A stretch of DNA of 64,000 bases from Naumannella halotolerans (GCF_004364645.1 NZ_SOAW01000002.1:372001-436000), one strand, 5' to 3'. Positions 52,621 through 61,614 are shown, numbered from the stretch's first letter. Notes: generated by a model not told the origin, from the letters alone. Made by a program: numbers and translations.

Positions 52621-52942
52621 CGGACCGTCGTGACAACGGTTCCAGAAACCCTCGCCAAGCTTCTACATGTTGGCGGTTTGCTTTGCTCCGCCGCAGAACT
52701 TGCCTACATTTTGGCCACACCTTCGCTCACAGCCTCGTCGTCGAGGCGACCGGTCACCTGGTCAAGATCGTCGTCGAACAGCTGCTCACTGCACGATTCT
52801 CAGTTAGATTCCTTGGGGTGGCGGGTGCCTGTCGGCCGCCGTTTGCCACGCGATTTCTGCGGAAGTCGTCATGGTTGGTCGTGGCCGGTTGAGGGTGGTT
52901 TCAGCGGAGCTGGCGGCACAGAACCGGCATGGGTCCGGGTCG

Positions 52943-53809
52943 TCAGTATGGGGTTGGGTCGGAAAGGAAATCCACGTCGAGTTGCTCCGAACGGCGAGCT
53001 CGGGAGAGCGGAAACTCGTCGTCGGAACTCAGCTCGCCCGATACCGACAAAACCGCACCAGTTACCTCAGGGTCTCCCTTGTATTGTCCCTTGGGGGCAC
53101 ACTTGTCGGCGAGCGATTCCGCAAAGGTACCCCACAGCATGGCCTGCCTGATCGGATCGCGCTCACTGAGGATCGCTTCGCACACCTTGGTGAGGTCGGA
53201 CGGCATCGAGCCGATTCTTGATAGGTCAGCGTCGTCAGGGATTGTCGGCACCGACCCCGCTTTGGCGATGACATGCAACGTGAGTTCTACGGGAGTAGTG
53301 TCCCAATCGACGGCTTCTATCCTCACCTCGGCAACCCTTTGAAGAATCTTCCCAAGGGGACTATCAGGACTGTCGTGTTTCTCCCTGATCAGAGTTTGGA
53401 CCGGCGCGAGCCATGGTTGCACTTTGTCTGGCACTGCAAATCGCCCGAACCAGCGTCCGACCGCGAGCCCGAAGTCACGTGCGTCCCTAGTGTCCGTGAT
53501 GCTGAGGTCGTGGAGCACTCGGACATCTTCGACCTCGGTCTTGGGTAGCGAGCGAATCTGGGCAAGATCGGCAAACAGGATCCGCTCTTCGGTGGTGACA
53601 ACAGGGAAGCGAGGGTTCTCCTTCTTCATCGCCCCGCGGCGGACGGCTTTATTATTGATCTCGACCAGAGGTGCAACCTGAAGGAACTCACGCTTCGGTT
53701 GGACGACGTCACAACTTTGCGACACTATGACGCTGAGGTCGCCAAGCTGAGCATCGACTGTCAGCTCGAGTACGTGACCTTGGCGGAGAAGTCTGAAGTA
53801 CTCGTCCAT
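52943..53809 (-). CDS. Unknown 288-residue protein, third gene of the TIGR04255 cassette
   Basis: A 288-residue soluble protein with no obvious catalytic domain. Near the N-terminus LGDLSVIVSQSCDVVQPKREFLQVAPLVEI contains a Cys-Asp motif (QSCDV) that recurs in proteins encoded beside accessory genes. The middle shows DTRDARDFGLAVGRWFGRF and WLAPVQTLIREKH; the C-terminus VLSVSGELSSDDEFPLSRARRSEQLDVDFL is acidic. Composition and lower GC than the flanks suggest import. It is the last gene of the operon, 8 bp after the HTH gene, and probably works with it. Confidence 0.6.
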   Translation of the reverse strand: MDEYFRLLRQGHVLELTVDAQLGDLSVIVSQSCDVVQPKREFLQVAPLVEINNKAVRRGAMKKENPRFPVVTTEERILFADLAQIRSLPKTEVEDVRVLHDLSITDTRDARDFGLAVGRWFGRFAVPDKVQPWLAPVQTLIREKHDSPDSPLGKILQRVAEVRIEAVDWDTTPVELTLHVIAKAGSVPTIPDDADLSRIGSMPSDLTKVCEAILSERDPIRQAMLWGTFAESLADKCAPKGQYKGDPEVTGAVLSVSGELSSDDEFPLSRARRSEQLDVDFLSDPTPY

Positions 53810-53817
53810 TCCGAGCG

Positions 53818-54327
53818 TCAGGCATCTGCTGCGTAGACGGGCGCAGCGCGGTTGATGTCATTGTTAGCCGACGCGAAGCCGGCACGCTTCCGATCGAGAA
53901 GCGCGAGGATCCGCATCCGTGCCTCCCCTGCGTCGGCCGCTTGAATCGAACGGACTTCACGCACCAAGCTGGCGAGGCGTTCCTCGTTGTGGGCGGAGAT
54001 ATTGCCGCCCGCGGCCCAAAGGTGAACAGTTCTCCGGGACACTCCAAGCAGCTTCGATGTCTGATCCCAGGTGAATGAAGTGGCTGCTCGAAGCTCGGCA
54101 ATCAGACCGCCCGTAGAAGATGCATCAGCCTCAGCGGTACTCACCGTCTTGGTCTCGGTGCTTTGTGCGCCAGTCGCTGAGCTAGACGATGCGTAGAACG
54201 GCCGCACGATAACGGTTTCAGCCTCGCGAACGACTGGTACTGAAGTGCCGAACAAGGCGGCCAGAGTCACGAGGCCGATCGCGGACAGTGAGTACGCCCG
54301 CGGATCGATCCGAGTGTCGACGGTCAT
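53818..54327 (-). CDS. Membrane-anchored helix-turn-helix protein, middle gene of the cassette
   Basis: A 169-residue protein. Residues 13-32 (YSLSAIGLVTLAALFGTSVPV) form a hydrophobic segment; a Ser/Thr-rich stretch follows, then a helix-turn-helix (residues 76-116: LIAELRAATSFTWDQTSKLLGVSRRTVHLWAAGG, given in parts here as TWDQTSKLLGVSRRTVHLW). It could be a membrane-tethered DNA-binding regulator or a signal protein. The start ATG overlaps the upstream stop (54324-54327), so it is translated with the TIGR04255 gene. Confidence 0.6.
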   Translation of the reverse strand: MTVDTRIDPRAYSLSAIGLVTLAALFGTSVPVVREAETVIVRPFYASSSSATGAQSTETKTVSTAEADASSTGGLIAELRAATSFTWDQTSKLLGVSRRTVHLWAAGGNISAHNEERLASLVREVRSIQAADAGEARMRILALLDRKRAGFASANNDINRAAPVYAADA

Positions 54328-55103
54328 GCGTACCTTTCGGAGAACTTATCCGTTGTGACGGTGTTGAACTGAGTACTTGCAATGGATGAGAGATGCGTGG
54401 CTAGCGACGAGATTTCGTTCACGTCGAACTTTCTGCGTCCCTCATCGTAGGCGTCCAGATCGAGGATCCAGCTCTTTTCAGAAACGGGCGGCAGGGTTGG
54501 GTCGATGGACTCGTTTGGACCCACCTGGGCTGAGCGAACGAGCAGGTGCGCTGAGTCGAGGCGATAAACCGACTCGGTGATGCTGTGGACAAGCTCAGAA
54601 CCTGTTGGGGCATCGCCGACACCGCCTAGAACAGACGGAGCAAAGCGCTCGCCGAGCTTGGTAAGGTCTTCCGCGCCGGTAATCCGGTTCGTGTACCTAT
54701 AGCCGATTCGATTGATAACTGGGATCTGCGAGGATTCTGCGAGCGCTGACAGCGCGGTTCGCAGGCGCGATACAAGGTCACCGTGGCCCTTGTAGTTACT
54801 GGTTTCGATTGCCAGGAAAGCCTCACCAACGGAGACAGACCAGTCTTCCATGGCCGACGTGAACCGATGAACAAAGCCGTTCGCCTCCTGCTGAGGTCCA
54901 GCAGGAGTAAATACTATTTGAAGCTCGGCGTCTCGACGCTTCAGGGGATACTGATCGCTGAGTGTGCGTGCCATGGCGGTGACGAGGTCGTCAAACCTGA
55001 AGTTAGTGAGTTCAGGCCAACGGACCTGGACTAGGACCCGGGCGAGCGGCGCGTTGGAAAGAAGTTCCCGGGTTTCGGCGAGTGCAGCTTCTGAGTCGGT
55101 CAC
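54324..55103 (-). CDS. TIGR04255-family protein, first gene of the cassette
   Basis: A 259-residue protein. The start LLSNAPLARVLVQVRWPELTNFRF and later SVGEAFLAIETSNYKGHGDLVSRLRTAL and IPVINRIGYRYTNRITG match the TIGR04255 pattern, a sporadically distributed family without a known function. No membrane segment or nuclease motif is visible. The GTG start has TAGAGT 7 nt upstream. It heads a three-gene operon (ATGA overlap, then 8 bp) that interrupts otherwise conserved core genes. Confidence 0.7.
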   Translation of the reverse strand: MTDSEAALAETRELLSNAPLARVLVQVRWPELTNFRFDDLVTAMARTLSDQYPLKRRDAELQIVFTPAGPQQEANGFVHRFTSAMEDWSVSVGEAFLAIETSNYKGHGDLVSRLRTALSALAESSQIPVINRIGYRYTNRITGAEDLTKLGERFAPSVLGGVGDAPTGSELVHSITESVYRLDSAHLLVRSAQVGPNESIDPTLPPVSEKSWILDLDAYDEGRRKFDVNEISSLATHLSSIASTQFNTVTTDKFSERYA

Positions 55104-55392
55104 GCTTCACACTCTACTTCACATCGTGAGCTACGGTCTACGGGGTGCGCTGCCGAGGAACGCCCGGACCGCAGCGGAGCGGACCGGACGCACCGCAGGC
55201 GGCGCGGCCGTCCGTCAGGCAAGCCTTGAACGAGTAAAGAAGGTTTCGCGACTCCGATCTACCCAGGCGGCGTCCGATGCCGACGCTACTGTGATCTGTC
55301 GTTCCTGGTGTCGTACGGCCGAGCCGACGGTGACCAGCCCCGGAGCCGGTGCGACGATGGAGGTGCGGTCGACCTGCCGGGCCTGGTTCGGT

Positions 55393-56859
55393 TCAGAGCG
55401 CCAGCGCTGCATCGGTGGCGGCCAGCGACTGCTCGACCTGCCGGTGGGTCCAGCGGTCGCGGCCCAGTCCCGGAATCGCCTGCTGAAGTTCTGCCTGCCA
55501 GCGCGGCCAGTGCTCGGGGAAGCACCGACTCAGCAGTTCGATCATCGCCGCCACCGAGGTGGAGGCCCCGGGGGAGGCGCCGAGCAGCCCGGCCAGGCTC
55601 CGGTCGGCGGTGATCACCCTGCGCGTACCCCAGAACTGCAGGCGCCCGCCGCGCAGACCCCTGCCCGCGTCGGGTGCCACGATCTGCGCCCGCTGACCGG
55701 CATGGATCAGCTCCCATTGGCGTCGCTCGGCGCCCGGATACAGCTGCTGCAGTTGGCCGAAGCGGGCGGCATCGGAGGCCAGCAGTTGACGTACCAGGTA
55801 ACCGACCACGGGCAGGTTGCGGGCGACGGCCGAGGCCACCACCGAGGCATTGTCGGGCCGCAGGGTCGCCGGAGCATCGGTCAACCGCCCGTGTTTCAGC
55901 AGCTTCGTGCTGAAGGTCGCATAGGGGCCGAACATCAGCTGCGCCGCACCGTCGACGGTTCGCCGGTCGAGATGCGGGATCGACATCGGCGGTGCGCCGG
56001 GGGCGGCCTGCCCGTAGACCTTCACCGCATGCTCGGCCACCACCTCCGATACAGCACAGCGGTAGAAGGCAGCGCCGACCGGGAGCACCCCGAAGCCGTC
56101 GATCTCCGGTATCCGGGCGGTCTGCAGCAGCGGCAGCGTGGCACCTCCGGCACCGACGAAGACGAATCGGGTACGGAAAGTGACGTCCCGTTCGGGGGTA
56201 CGAGCCGTCACCGACCATCGACGGGGCGCCAGCCGTCGAATTCCGCGCACCCGGTGACCGGTCCTCAGCTCACCACCCCGCGCGGCGAAGGCGGCGGCCA
56301 GCTGACGCGTCAGGGCGCCGTAGTCCAGATCGGTGCCTGCGGTGTGGCGGGTGGCCGCGACAACGGTCCGGTGACGTCCCCGCATGGTCAACGGCGCCCA
56401 CTGGGCGATCTCGTCGGCCGCCGTGGTGAACTCCATCGCCGCGAACAGCGGGTCGCTGCGCATGACCTCCCAGCGGCGCCGCAGGTAGGCGGCATTCCGC
56501 TCACCGAAGACCAGTGCCAGATGCGGTGCTCGATGGATGAAGGCCGCCGGTGACAGGACCCCTTCGGCCGCCAGCCCCGCCCACCACTCGCGACTGAGCA
56601 TGAACTGCGAGGCGACCCCGTGGGCCTTCGACGGGTCCTCGGGATCGGGCATGTAGTTCAGTTCGCAGTACCCGGCATGTCCGGTGCCGGCGTTGTTCCA
56701 CGCTGCGCTGCTCTCGGTCGCCGGCTCGGACCGGGTCTCCAGCAGCACGATTCGCCAGTCCGGTTGCAATCGGGCCAACAACAAGCCGAGGGTGACCGAC
56801 ATGATCCCGCCGCCGACCAGGACCGCATCGGCGTCCTCGGCGGCACCCGCCCGGCTCAT
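55393..56859 (-). CDS. mqo: Malate:quinone oxidoreductase
   Basis: A 488-residue peripheral membrane flavoprotein. AVLVGGGIMSVTLGLLLARLQPDW is the FAD-binding start; SSAAWNNAGTGHAGYCELNYMPD is the family signature; FVFVGAGGATLPLLQTARIPE and YLVRQLLASDAARFGQLQQLYPGA follow. It oxidises malate to oxaloacetate and passes electrons to the quinone pool in the TCA cycle. GGGGAG lies 6 nt before the ATG. Divergent from the two-component operon; the 289 bp before the cassette holds no gene I recognise. Confidence 0.95.
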   Translation of the reverse strand: MSRAGAAEDADAVLVGGGIMSVTLGLLLARLQPDWRIVLLETRSEPATESSAAWNNAGTGHAGYCELNYMPDPEDPSKAHGVASQFMLSREWWAGLAAEGVLSPAAFIHRAPHLALVFGERNAAYLRRRWEVMRSDPLFAAMEFTTAADEIAQWAPLTMRGRHRTVVAATRHTAGTDLDYGALTRQLAAAFAARGGELRTGHRVRGIRRLAPRRWSVTARTPERDVTFRTRFVFVGAGGATLPLLQTARIPEIDGFGVLPVGAAFYRCAVSEVVAEHAVKVYGQAAPGAPPMSIPHLDRRTVDGAAQLMFGPYATFSTKLLKHGRLTDAPATLRPDNASVVASAVARNLPVVGYLVRQLLASDAARFGQLQQLYPGAERRQWELIHAGQRAQIVAPDAGRGLRGGRLQFWGTRRVITADRSLAGLLGASPGASTSVAAMIELLSRCFPEHWPRWQAELQQAIPGLGRDRWTHRQVEQSLAATDAALAL

Positions 56860-56887
56860 CGGCTGCTCCCCTGCACGAGAACACGTT

Positions 56888-56893
56888 TATCAT
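56888..56893 (+). promoter_or_regulatory. -10 box (TATCAT) of a leaderless promoter for the response regulator operon
   Basis: TATCAT is 6 nt before the ATG at 56900, in the divergent gap with mqo. Confidence 0.5.
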
Positions 56894-56899
56894 CTCCGG

Positions 56900-57553
56900 A
56901 TGCACATCCTCATCGTGGAGGACGATCGCTCGGTCAGTGGCGCACTGGCCGAGGTCCTTGCCGCCCACTTCCATCAGCCCGAAGTGGTCTCCCGGGGCGA
57001 GGATGCCCTGCGCCGCCACCGCGACGCAGATCTGATGCTGCTCGACCTGGGGCTCGGTGATCTCGACGGTCTGACCGTGCTGCAGCGTATCCGGCGGGTC
57101 AGTCCGATACCGACCATCGTGATCACCGCCCGCGGCGATGAGCGCTCCACCGTCACCGGGCTTCGCTCCGGCGCCGACGACTACCTGGTGAAGCCGGTGC
57201 GGATCCAGGAACTGCTGGCCCGGATCGACCTGGTCGCCCGCCGGTCCCGGGTCACGTCGAGCCCGCAGCGGGTGCTGGCCCAGGACGTGGAGATCGCATT
57301 GGACAGCCGGGAGGTGCGGGTGGGCTCCGATCCGGTGCACCTGACCCAGACCGAGTTCGACCTGCTCGCCCTGCTCGCGCGGAACACGGGCCGACCGGTA
57401 CGCCGGGAGCTGATCCTCTCCGAGGTCTGGGACGACCAGCTCGGTACCAGTTCACGCAGCCTCGACGCGCACATGGCGCAGCTGCGGGCGAAGCTGAAAC
57501 GTCCCGGTTTGATCAGCACCGTCCGCGGTTTCGGCTACAAACTCGTGGACTGA
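56900..57553 (+). CDS. OmpR-family response regulator (TctD-like)
   Basis: A 217-residue regulator. The receiver (1-115) shows ILIVEDDRSVSG (acidic pocket Asp8/Asp9), phospho-acceptor Asp49 in LMLLDLGLGD, and TIVITARGD and DYLVKPVR (Lys near 101). The C-terminal winged-helix DNA-binding domain (about 125-217) has LTQTEFDLLALLARNTGRPVRRELIL and SSRSLDAHMAQLRAKL. It precedes the histidine kinase by 2 nt. It probably controls the tctCBA genes after it. Confidence 0.93.
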   Translation: MHILIVEDDRSVSGALAEVLAAHFHQPEVVSRGEDALRRHRDADLMLLDLGLGDLDGLTVLQRIRRVSPIPTIVITARGDERSTVTGLRSGADDYLVKPVRIQELLARIDLVARRSRVTSSPQRVLAQDVEIALDSREVRVGSDPVHLTQTEFDLLALLARNTGRPVRRELILSEVWDDQLGTSSRSLDAHMAQLRAKLKRPGLISTVRGFGYKLVD

Positions 57554-57555
57554 CT

Positions 57556-58941
57556 GTGCGCAATCGGATCCTGGTCCCGCTGCTCAGCTGTGCCCTGCTG
57601 GCGCTGATAGCCGCTGCCGTCCCCTCACTGGGCCTGATGGCGCAGCGCCGTACCGAACAGATGATCAGCAACCGGACACAGGTGCTGGAGCGGGTGGCCG
57701 AACTTGCCCGCAGCGTGGAACCGGACCGGGCGACCAGCGGTTCGGCCTTGGAGACCTATGTCGAACGCCACCGACAGATCCATCGAGAGCACCTTCTGAT
57801 CCTCGACTCGACGGGACAGACGGTCCATTCCACCGGTGGTCTCGACAAGGACTCACCCCAGGTCAGCACCCTGTTGCGCACCTACGGTTTCACCCCGCCA
57901 CGGGTCCAGGTGGCCACCATTCAGCCGTGGAGCCCGGACCGGGCCCTGATGGCGGTGCCGATCGAGATGGGCAACGACCTCAGCGGGGGAGTGGTGGTGC
58001 TGCAGGCCGATCTGACCGGCGCGCGCCGCGACATCCGACTGGCCTGGCTGTTCGCGCTGGGCATGGTGCTGCTGCTCGCCGGGGTGTTGGTGATGGTGAC
58101 ATCTGCCTGGTCCCGATGGGTGGTACGGCCGGTGCTCCGACTGGACGAGGCGGCCAACCGTCTCAGTACCGGCCAGCGCCCCGAACCGGTGCAGACGGCC
58201 GGCCCGCCGGAGCTGCGGCGGCTGGCTCGATCCTTCGACTCGATGGCACAGGCACTCACCTCCACCGTCGAACAGCAACAGGCACTGATCGCCGACACCT
58301 CCCATCAGCTGCGCAATCCGATCGCTGCGGTACGTCTGCGGGTCGACCTGTTGCAACAGTCGGCCACGACCCAACAGGAACCTTCGCTGCATCAGGTGCA
58401 GGCCGATCTCGACCGCTTGGAGGACACGGTGGACCGACTGCTCGTGCTGGCCGAACTCGATCATCAGATCAATGCTGAACCCTTGGGAAGTGCGGTCAGC
58501 AAGGAGATCTCGCTGATCGAACCCGAGGTGATCGTGCATCATTGGCAGGCCCGGGCAACAGCTGCCGGAGTGCGGTTGCGGGCCGTGGGCGAGCCGGTGC
58601 AGACCCGCGCCCGAGGCGCCGAGGAGATGATCGACAACCTGCTGGACAATGCCTGCAAGTACGCCGGCGAGGGCGCCACCGTGTGGTTGCGCGCCCGGCG
58701 TGAGGCGGACCAGGTGTTGATCATGGTGGAGGACTCCGGCAGCGGGCTGGCGGAGACCGAGCTGCGCTACGTCGGCCACCGGTTCTGGCGCTCGTCCAGG
58801 CACACCGACCGGGCCGGCACCGGCCTCGGGCTCTCGCTGGTGATCACCCTCGCCCGGGCCAGTGGTGGAACCGCCGAGGTGACGCGTTCGGACCATGGTG
58901 GGTTGGCGATCCGGCTCACCCTGCCGGCGGTGGAACGATGA
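57556..58941 (+). CDS. Sensor histidine kinase (TctE-like)
   Basis: A 461-residue kinase. Helix 1 is at 5-25, an extracellular sensor at about 30-150, helix 2 (LAWLFALGMVLLLAGVLVMVTSAW) at about 158-180, then a HAMP linker. The HisKA box ADTSHQLRNPIAAVRLRVDLL has the phospho-His at about 250; DNLLDNACKYAGEGATVWL, DSGSGLAETE and GTGLGLSLV are N, G1 and G2 boxes. It reads an outside signal, presumably with the TAXI lipoprotein encoded next, and phosphorylates the response regulator. GTG start 2 nt after the regulator. Confidence 0.93.
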   Translation: MRNRILVPLLSCALLALIAAAVPSLGLMAQRRTEQMISNRTQVLERVAELARSVEPDRATSGSALETYVERHRQIHREHLLILDSTGQTVHSTGGLDKDSPQVSTLLRTYGFTPPRVQVATIQPWSPDRALMAVPIEMGNDLSGGVVVLQADLTGARRDIRLAWLFALGMVLLLAGVLVMVTSAWSRWVVRPVLRLDEAANRLSTGQRPEPVQTAGPPELRRLARSFDSMAQALTSTVEQQQALIADTSHQLRNPIAAVRLRVDLLQQSATTQQEPSLHQVQADLDRLEDTVDRLLVLAELDHQINAEPLGSAVSKEISLIEPEVIVHHWQARATAAGVRLRAVGEPVQTRARGAEEMIDNLLDNACKYAGEGATVWLRARREADQVLIMVEDSGSGLAETELRYVGHRFWRSSRHTDRAGTGLGLSLVITLARASGGTAEVTRSDHGGLAIRLTLPAVER

Positions 58942-59873
58942 CCGGGGGCAGCCGGGCAATCGGCAGGCGCGCCCTGCTGGGAGCAGTCGGAGGCCTCCTC
59001 GGTGCCGGTCTGCTCGGTGGTTGCAGCCGGCCCGCCCACCCGGTGGTGATCGCTGCCGGGCCCACCGACACCCCCGATCTGGCCTTCGCCCGCCTGCTGG
59101 CCGCCGCACTCGACCGGGCCGGGCACCCGGCGACGGCGCTGATCACCAGCGGCAACCTGGAGAATGTGCAGGCCGTCGGCGAATCCCAGGCCCACCTCGG
59201 CATCTGCACCGCGGACACGATCGAGCGCCGAGGGCCCCTGGTCGCCCTGGCGCAGCTCCACCAGCGCCATCTGCACCTGGTGACCCGCGGGGACAGCGGG
59301 ATCACCGCCGCCGAGGAGTTGCGGGACCGCCGGATCGCCGTACCCCCGCGCGGTGTGGCCGGTCACGAGGCGGCGGTTCGGGTCCTGGCCGCCGTCGGGG
59401 CCGGATCCGTCGACGACCTGGACGGCAAGTGGATGCCGATGGAGGACGGGGCTGCCGCCCGGGCGGTGGCCGGGCGGCGGGTCGAGGCGATGATCTGGGC
59501 CGGGGCCCTGCCGCCTGCCGATGTAGCCGCAGTGGAGGCGGTCACCGCCCTGCGGGCCCTCGACCTGTCGGCTGCCCTGACGCGGTTGCGGCCGGCCAAC
59601 GGTACGTACCAGGCTGCCCGCCTCCCGGCCGCGATCTACCACCAGTCGACGGAGGTGGCGACGATCGCGATCCCGACGCTGCTGGTCTGCCATGGCAACC
59701 TCCCGCACGGGGTCGCCAGCACGGTGGTCGATCTGCTGCTCGACCGGGCCGAGGAGCTGGTGCCCGCCTCGACCTACGGCCTGCAGTACCTGAGCCCGGC
59801 CAACCTGATCGACACCGCCGGTGTGGAACTGCACTTCGACGCCGTGCGGCGCTATCGGGTCCGGTACGGGTGA
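58938..59873 (+). CDS. TAXI-type solute-binding lipoprotein (TRAP family)
   Basis: A 311-residue exported protein. The signal peptide IGRRALLGAVGGLLGAGLLGGCS ends in a lipobox with Cys near residue 29. The rest has a TAXI (TRAP-associated extracytoplasmic immunogenic) pattern: VIAAGPTDTPDLAFARLLAAAL at the start, LGICTADTIERRGPLVALAQL, ELRDRRIAVPPRGVAGHEAAVRVLAA. The family binds carboxylates or amino acids. No dctQM permease follows; instead it sits between a two-component system (ATGA overlap with the kinase) and tctCBA, so it may present ligand to the sensor. Confidence 0.82.
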   Translation: MTGGSRAIGRRALLGAVGGLLGAGLLGGCSRPAHPVVIAAGPTDTPDLAFARLLAAALDRAGHPATALITSGNLENVQAVGESQAHLGICTADTIERRGPLVALAQLHQRHLHLVTRGDSGITAAEELRDRRIAVPPRGVAGHEAAVRVLAAVGAGSVDDLDGKWMPMEDGAAARAVAGRRVEAMIWAGALPPADVAAVEAVTALRALDLSAALTRLRPANGTYQAARLPAAIYHQSTEVATIAIPTLLVCHGNLPHGVASTVVDLLLDRAEELVPASTYGLQYLSPANLIDTAGVELHFDAVRRYRVRYG

Positions 59874-59932
59874 GTGCTGGCTCGCCGGCAGCGACGTTAA
59901 GGCGATGCAAAGATGCGGCGCTCGGCTGGCTT

Positions 59933-59946
59933 GTGAGATGGCTCAC
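59933..59946 (+). promoter_or_regulatory. Candidate dyad operator upstream of tctC
   Basis: GTGAG (59933-59937) and CTCAC (59942-59946) are inverted around a 4-nt centre, about 87 nt before the tctC start. It could be a site for the response regulator. Confidence 0.3.
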
Positions 59947-60032
59947 GGCCTAGTTTTCCGGTGAGTTCGCTGGACGAGAGGCCGAGACCTCCGAACCCGG
60001 CGAGCCGACATCAACGACGATGAGGGGGAGCC

Positions 60033-61031
60033 TTGCCCATTTCGAGGACGCGCCGTACCGGCGCCGCGGTCGTGGCTGCGATCGCCTGCGTGAGTGTGAC
60101 CGCCTGCAGCGGGGGTGGTGCCGATGACGGCGCCGACTACCCGACGGAGAACATCGAGGTGATCGTTCCGTTCTCGGCCGGCGGACCGACCGACACCGTC
60201 ACCCGTTTGGTGGCCGACCCGATGGGTGCCGAACTCGGGCAACAGATGGTGGTGCAGAACGTCGAGGGTGCCGGCGGGACGATCGGCGCCGGCGAGGCTT
60301 CGCGCGCCCGTCCGGACGGCTACACCCTGCTGCTGCACCACATCGGCATGTCCACTGCGCCGGCGCTGTACGAGAACCTGCCCTATGACCCGCAGGCCGA
60401 TTTCGCCCCGGTCGGGTTGGTGGCAGAGGTGCCGATGACGATCATCTCCCGCAACGATCTGGGGCCGACCACGATGGACGAACTGGCCACCTACATCCAG
60501 CAGAACCAGTCCACCATCACCTACGCCAATGCCGGTGTCGGTTCGGCCTCCCAGCTGTGCGGGCTGTTGCTCGAACGGGCGCTCGGAGTCGACTTCCAGG
60601 AAGTTCCCTATGACGGCGCGGGTCCGGCGATCGCCGACGTCGTCGGCGGTCAGGTCGATTTCATGTGCGACCAGACCACCAACACCTCCGGACAGATCCG
60701 TGGTGGTGAGGTGACCGCCTATGCCGTCACCACTCCGGAGCGGTTGGAGAGCCTGCCCGATCTGCAGACCACGGCCGAGGCGGGGTTGCCCGACCTGGAG
60801 CTGAGCATCTGGCACGGACTGTACGCGCCGGCCGAGACCCCGGAGGCCGTGATCAGCAAACTCGAGGGTGCACTGCAGACGGCGCTGGCCGATGAGGCGG
60901 TGGCCAACAGCTTCAGCGATCTGGGCGCCACGGTGCCGGCTGCGGAGGATCAGACACCGGAGGGGCTGGCCGCCCGGTTGGCCGAGCAGACCGCCTTGTG
61001 GGGCGAGGTCATCAGCGAGCCCGTCGGTTGA
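60033..61031 (+). CDS. tctC: Tripartite tricarboxylate transporter binding lipoprotein (TctC/Bug family)
   Basis: A 332-residue lipoprotein with signal and lipobox (VSVTACSGG). The Bug family shows VIVPFSAGGPTDTVTRLVADPM near the N-terminus, PDGYTLLLHHIGMSTAPALYENLPYDPQADFAPVG, and YDGAGPAIADVVGGQVDFM; these form the anion-binding pocket. It catches a carboxylate outside and delivers it to TctA/TctB. The start is TTG with GGGGGAG about 3-4 nt upstream. A 159-bp gap separates it from the TAXI gene. Confidence 0.9.
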   Translation: MPISRTRRTGAAVVAAIACVSVTACSGGGADDGADYPTENIEVIVPFSAGGPTDTVTRLVADPMGAELGQQMVVQNVEGAGGTIGAGEASRARPDGYTLLLHHIGMSTAPALYENLPYDPQADFAPVGLVAEVPMTIISRNDLGPTTMDELATYIQQNQSTITYANAGVGSASQLCGLLLERALGVDFQEVPYDGAGPAIADVVGGQVDFMCDQTTNTSGQIRGGEVTAYAVTTPERLESLPDLQTTAEAGLPDLELSIWHGLYAPAETPEAVISKLEGALQTALADEAVANSFSDLGATVPAAEDQTPEGLAARLAEQTALWGEVISEPVG

Positions 61032-61137
61032 TCAACCGGCCCGGTCGGTCGTTCGCTGCGGCCGATCGGGCCACCCGTACCGGTGAGGTACCCGTGAGTC
61101 AGCCGCACCCGTGAGTCAGAAGAGTGAGGAGATCGAT

Positions 61138-61614
61138 GTGGCCGAGACGAAGCAACGCCGCTCGTCGGCAGACATCTGCAGCGGGGTGATCTTCGGCACC
61201 ATCGGTGCCGCATTCGTCATCGCCGCACTGCCCTACGGATTCGGGGAGGGAGGGCAGATCGGCGCGGCACTGTTCCCGGTGATGACGGGATCGGTACTGC
61301 TGCTGCTCGGCCTCGCGATCGCGGTCCGCGGGCTGCTGCGGGGTGACGCCGGAGCGGTCGGCAGGCTCCCGTGGGGACTGATGGGATTGGTCTCGGCGGC
61401 CCTGGTGGCATTCGTGCTGCTGATCGACACCTTCGAGGCCGGACTGGTCCCGGCCACCTTCGTGGCAGCGTTCATCGCCGGCCTGACGACGATCGAACGA
61501 CCGCTGACCCTCCGCAAACTGCTGTCCCCACTGCTCACCGCAGCGGGGATCACCGTGCTCTGCGTACTGGTCTTCTACTTCGCGCTGCAGCTCAACCTCG
61601 ATCTCTTCGGCTGA
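61138..61614 (+). CDS. tctB: Tripartite tricarboxylate transporter small subunit (TctB family)
   Basis: A 158-residue membrane protein with four helices (for example GVIFGTIGAAFVIAALPYGF and LVSAALVAFVLLIDTF) joined by short loops, the layout of TctB. It is the small membrane subunit of the tripartite carrier. The GTG at 61138 is preferred because GAGGAG lies 7 nt upstream; an in-frame GTG at 61111 would add nine residues. It ends 15 bp before tctA. Confidence 0.85.
   Translation: MAETKQRRSSADICSGVIFGTIGAAFVIAALPYGFGEGGQIGAALFPVMTGSVLLLLGLAIAVRGLLRGDAGAVGRLPWGLMGLVSAALVAFVLLIDTFEAGLVPATFVAAFIAGLTTIERPLTLRKLLSPLLTAAGITVLCVLVFYFALQLNLDLFG

Larger units (their letters stand above)
52526..52942. 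other. 417-bp gap between rplI and the accessory cassette
   Basis: The left end has the rplI terminator and a tRNA T-arm-like stretch. Further right (52674-52694) GGCGG and CCGCC flank an 11-nt loop in lower-GC DNA. From about 52700 to 52942 neither strand gives a convincing protein. It may be the worn boundary of an inserted segment. Confidence 0.5.
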
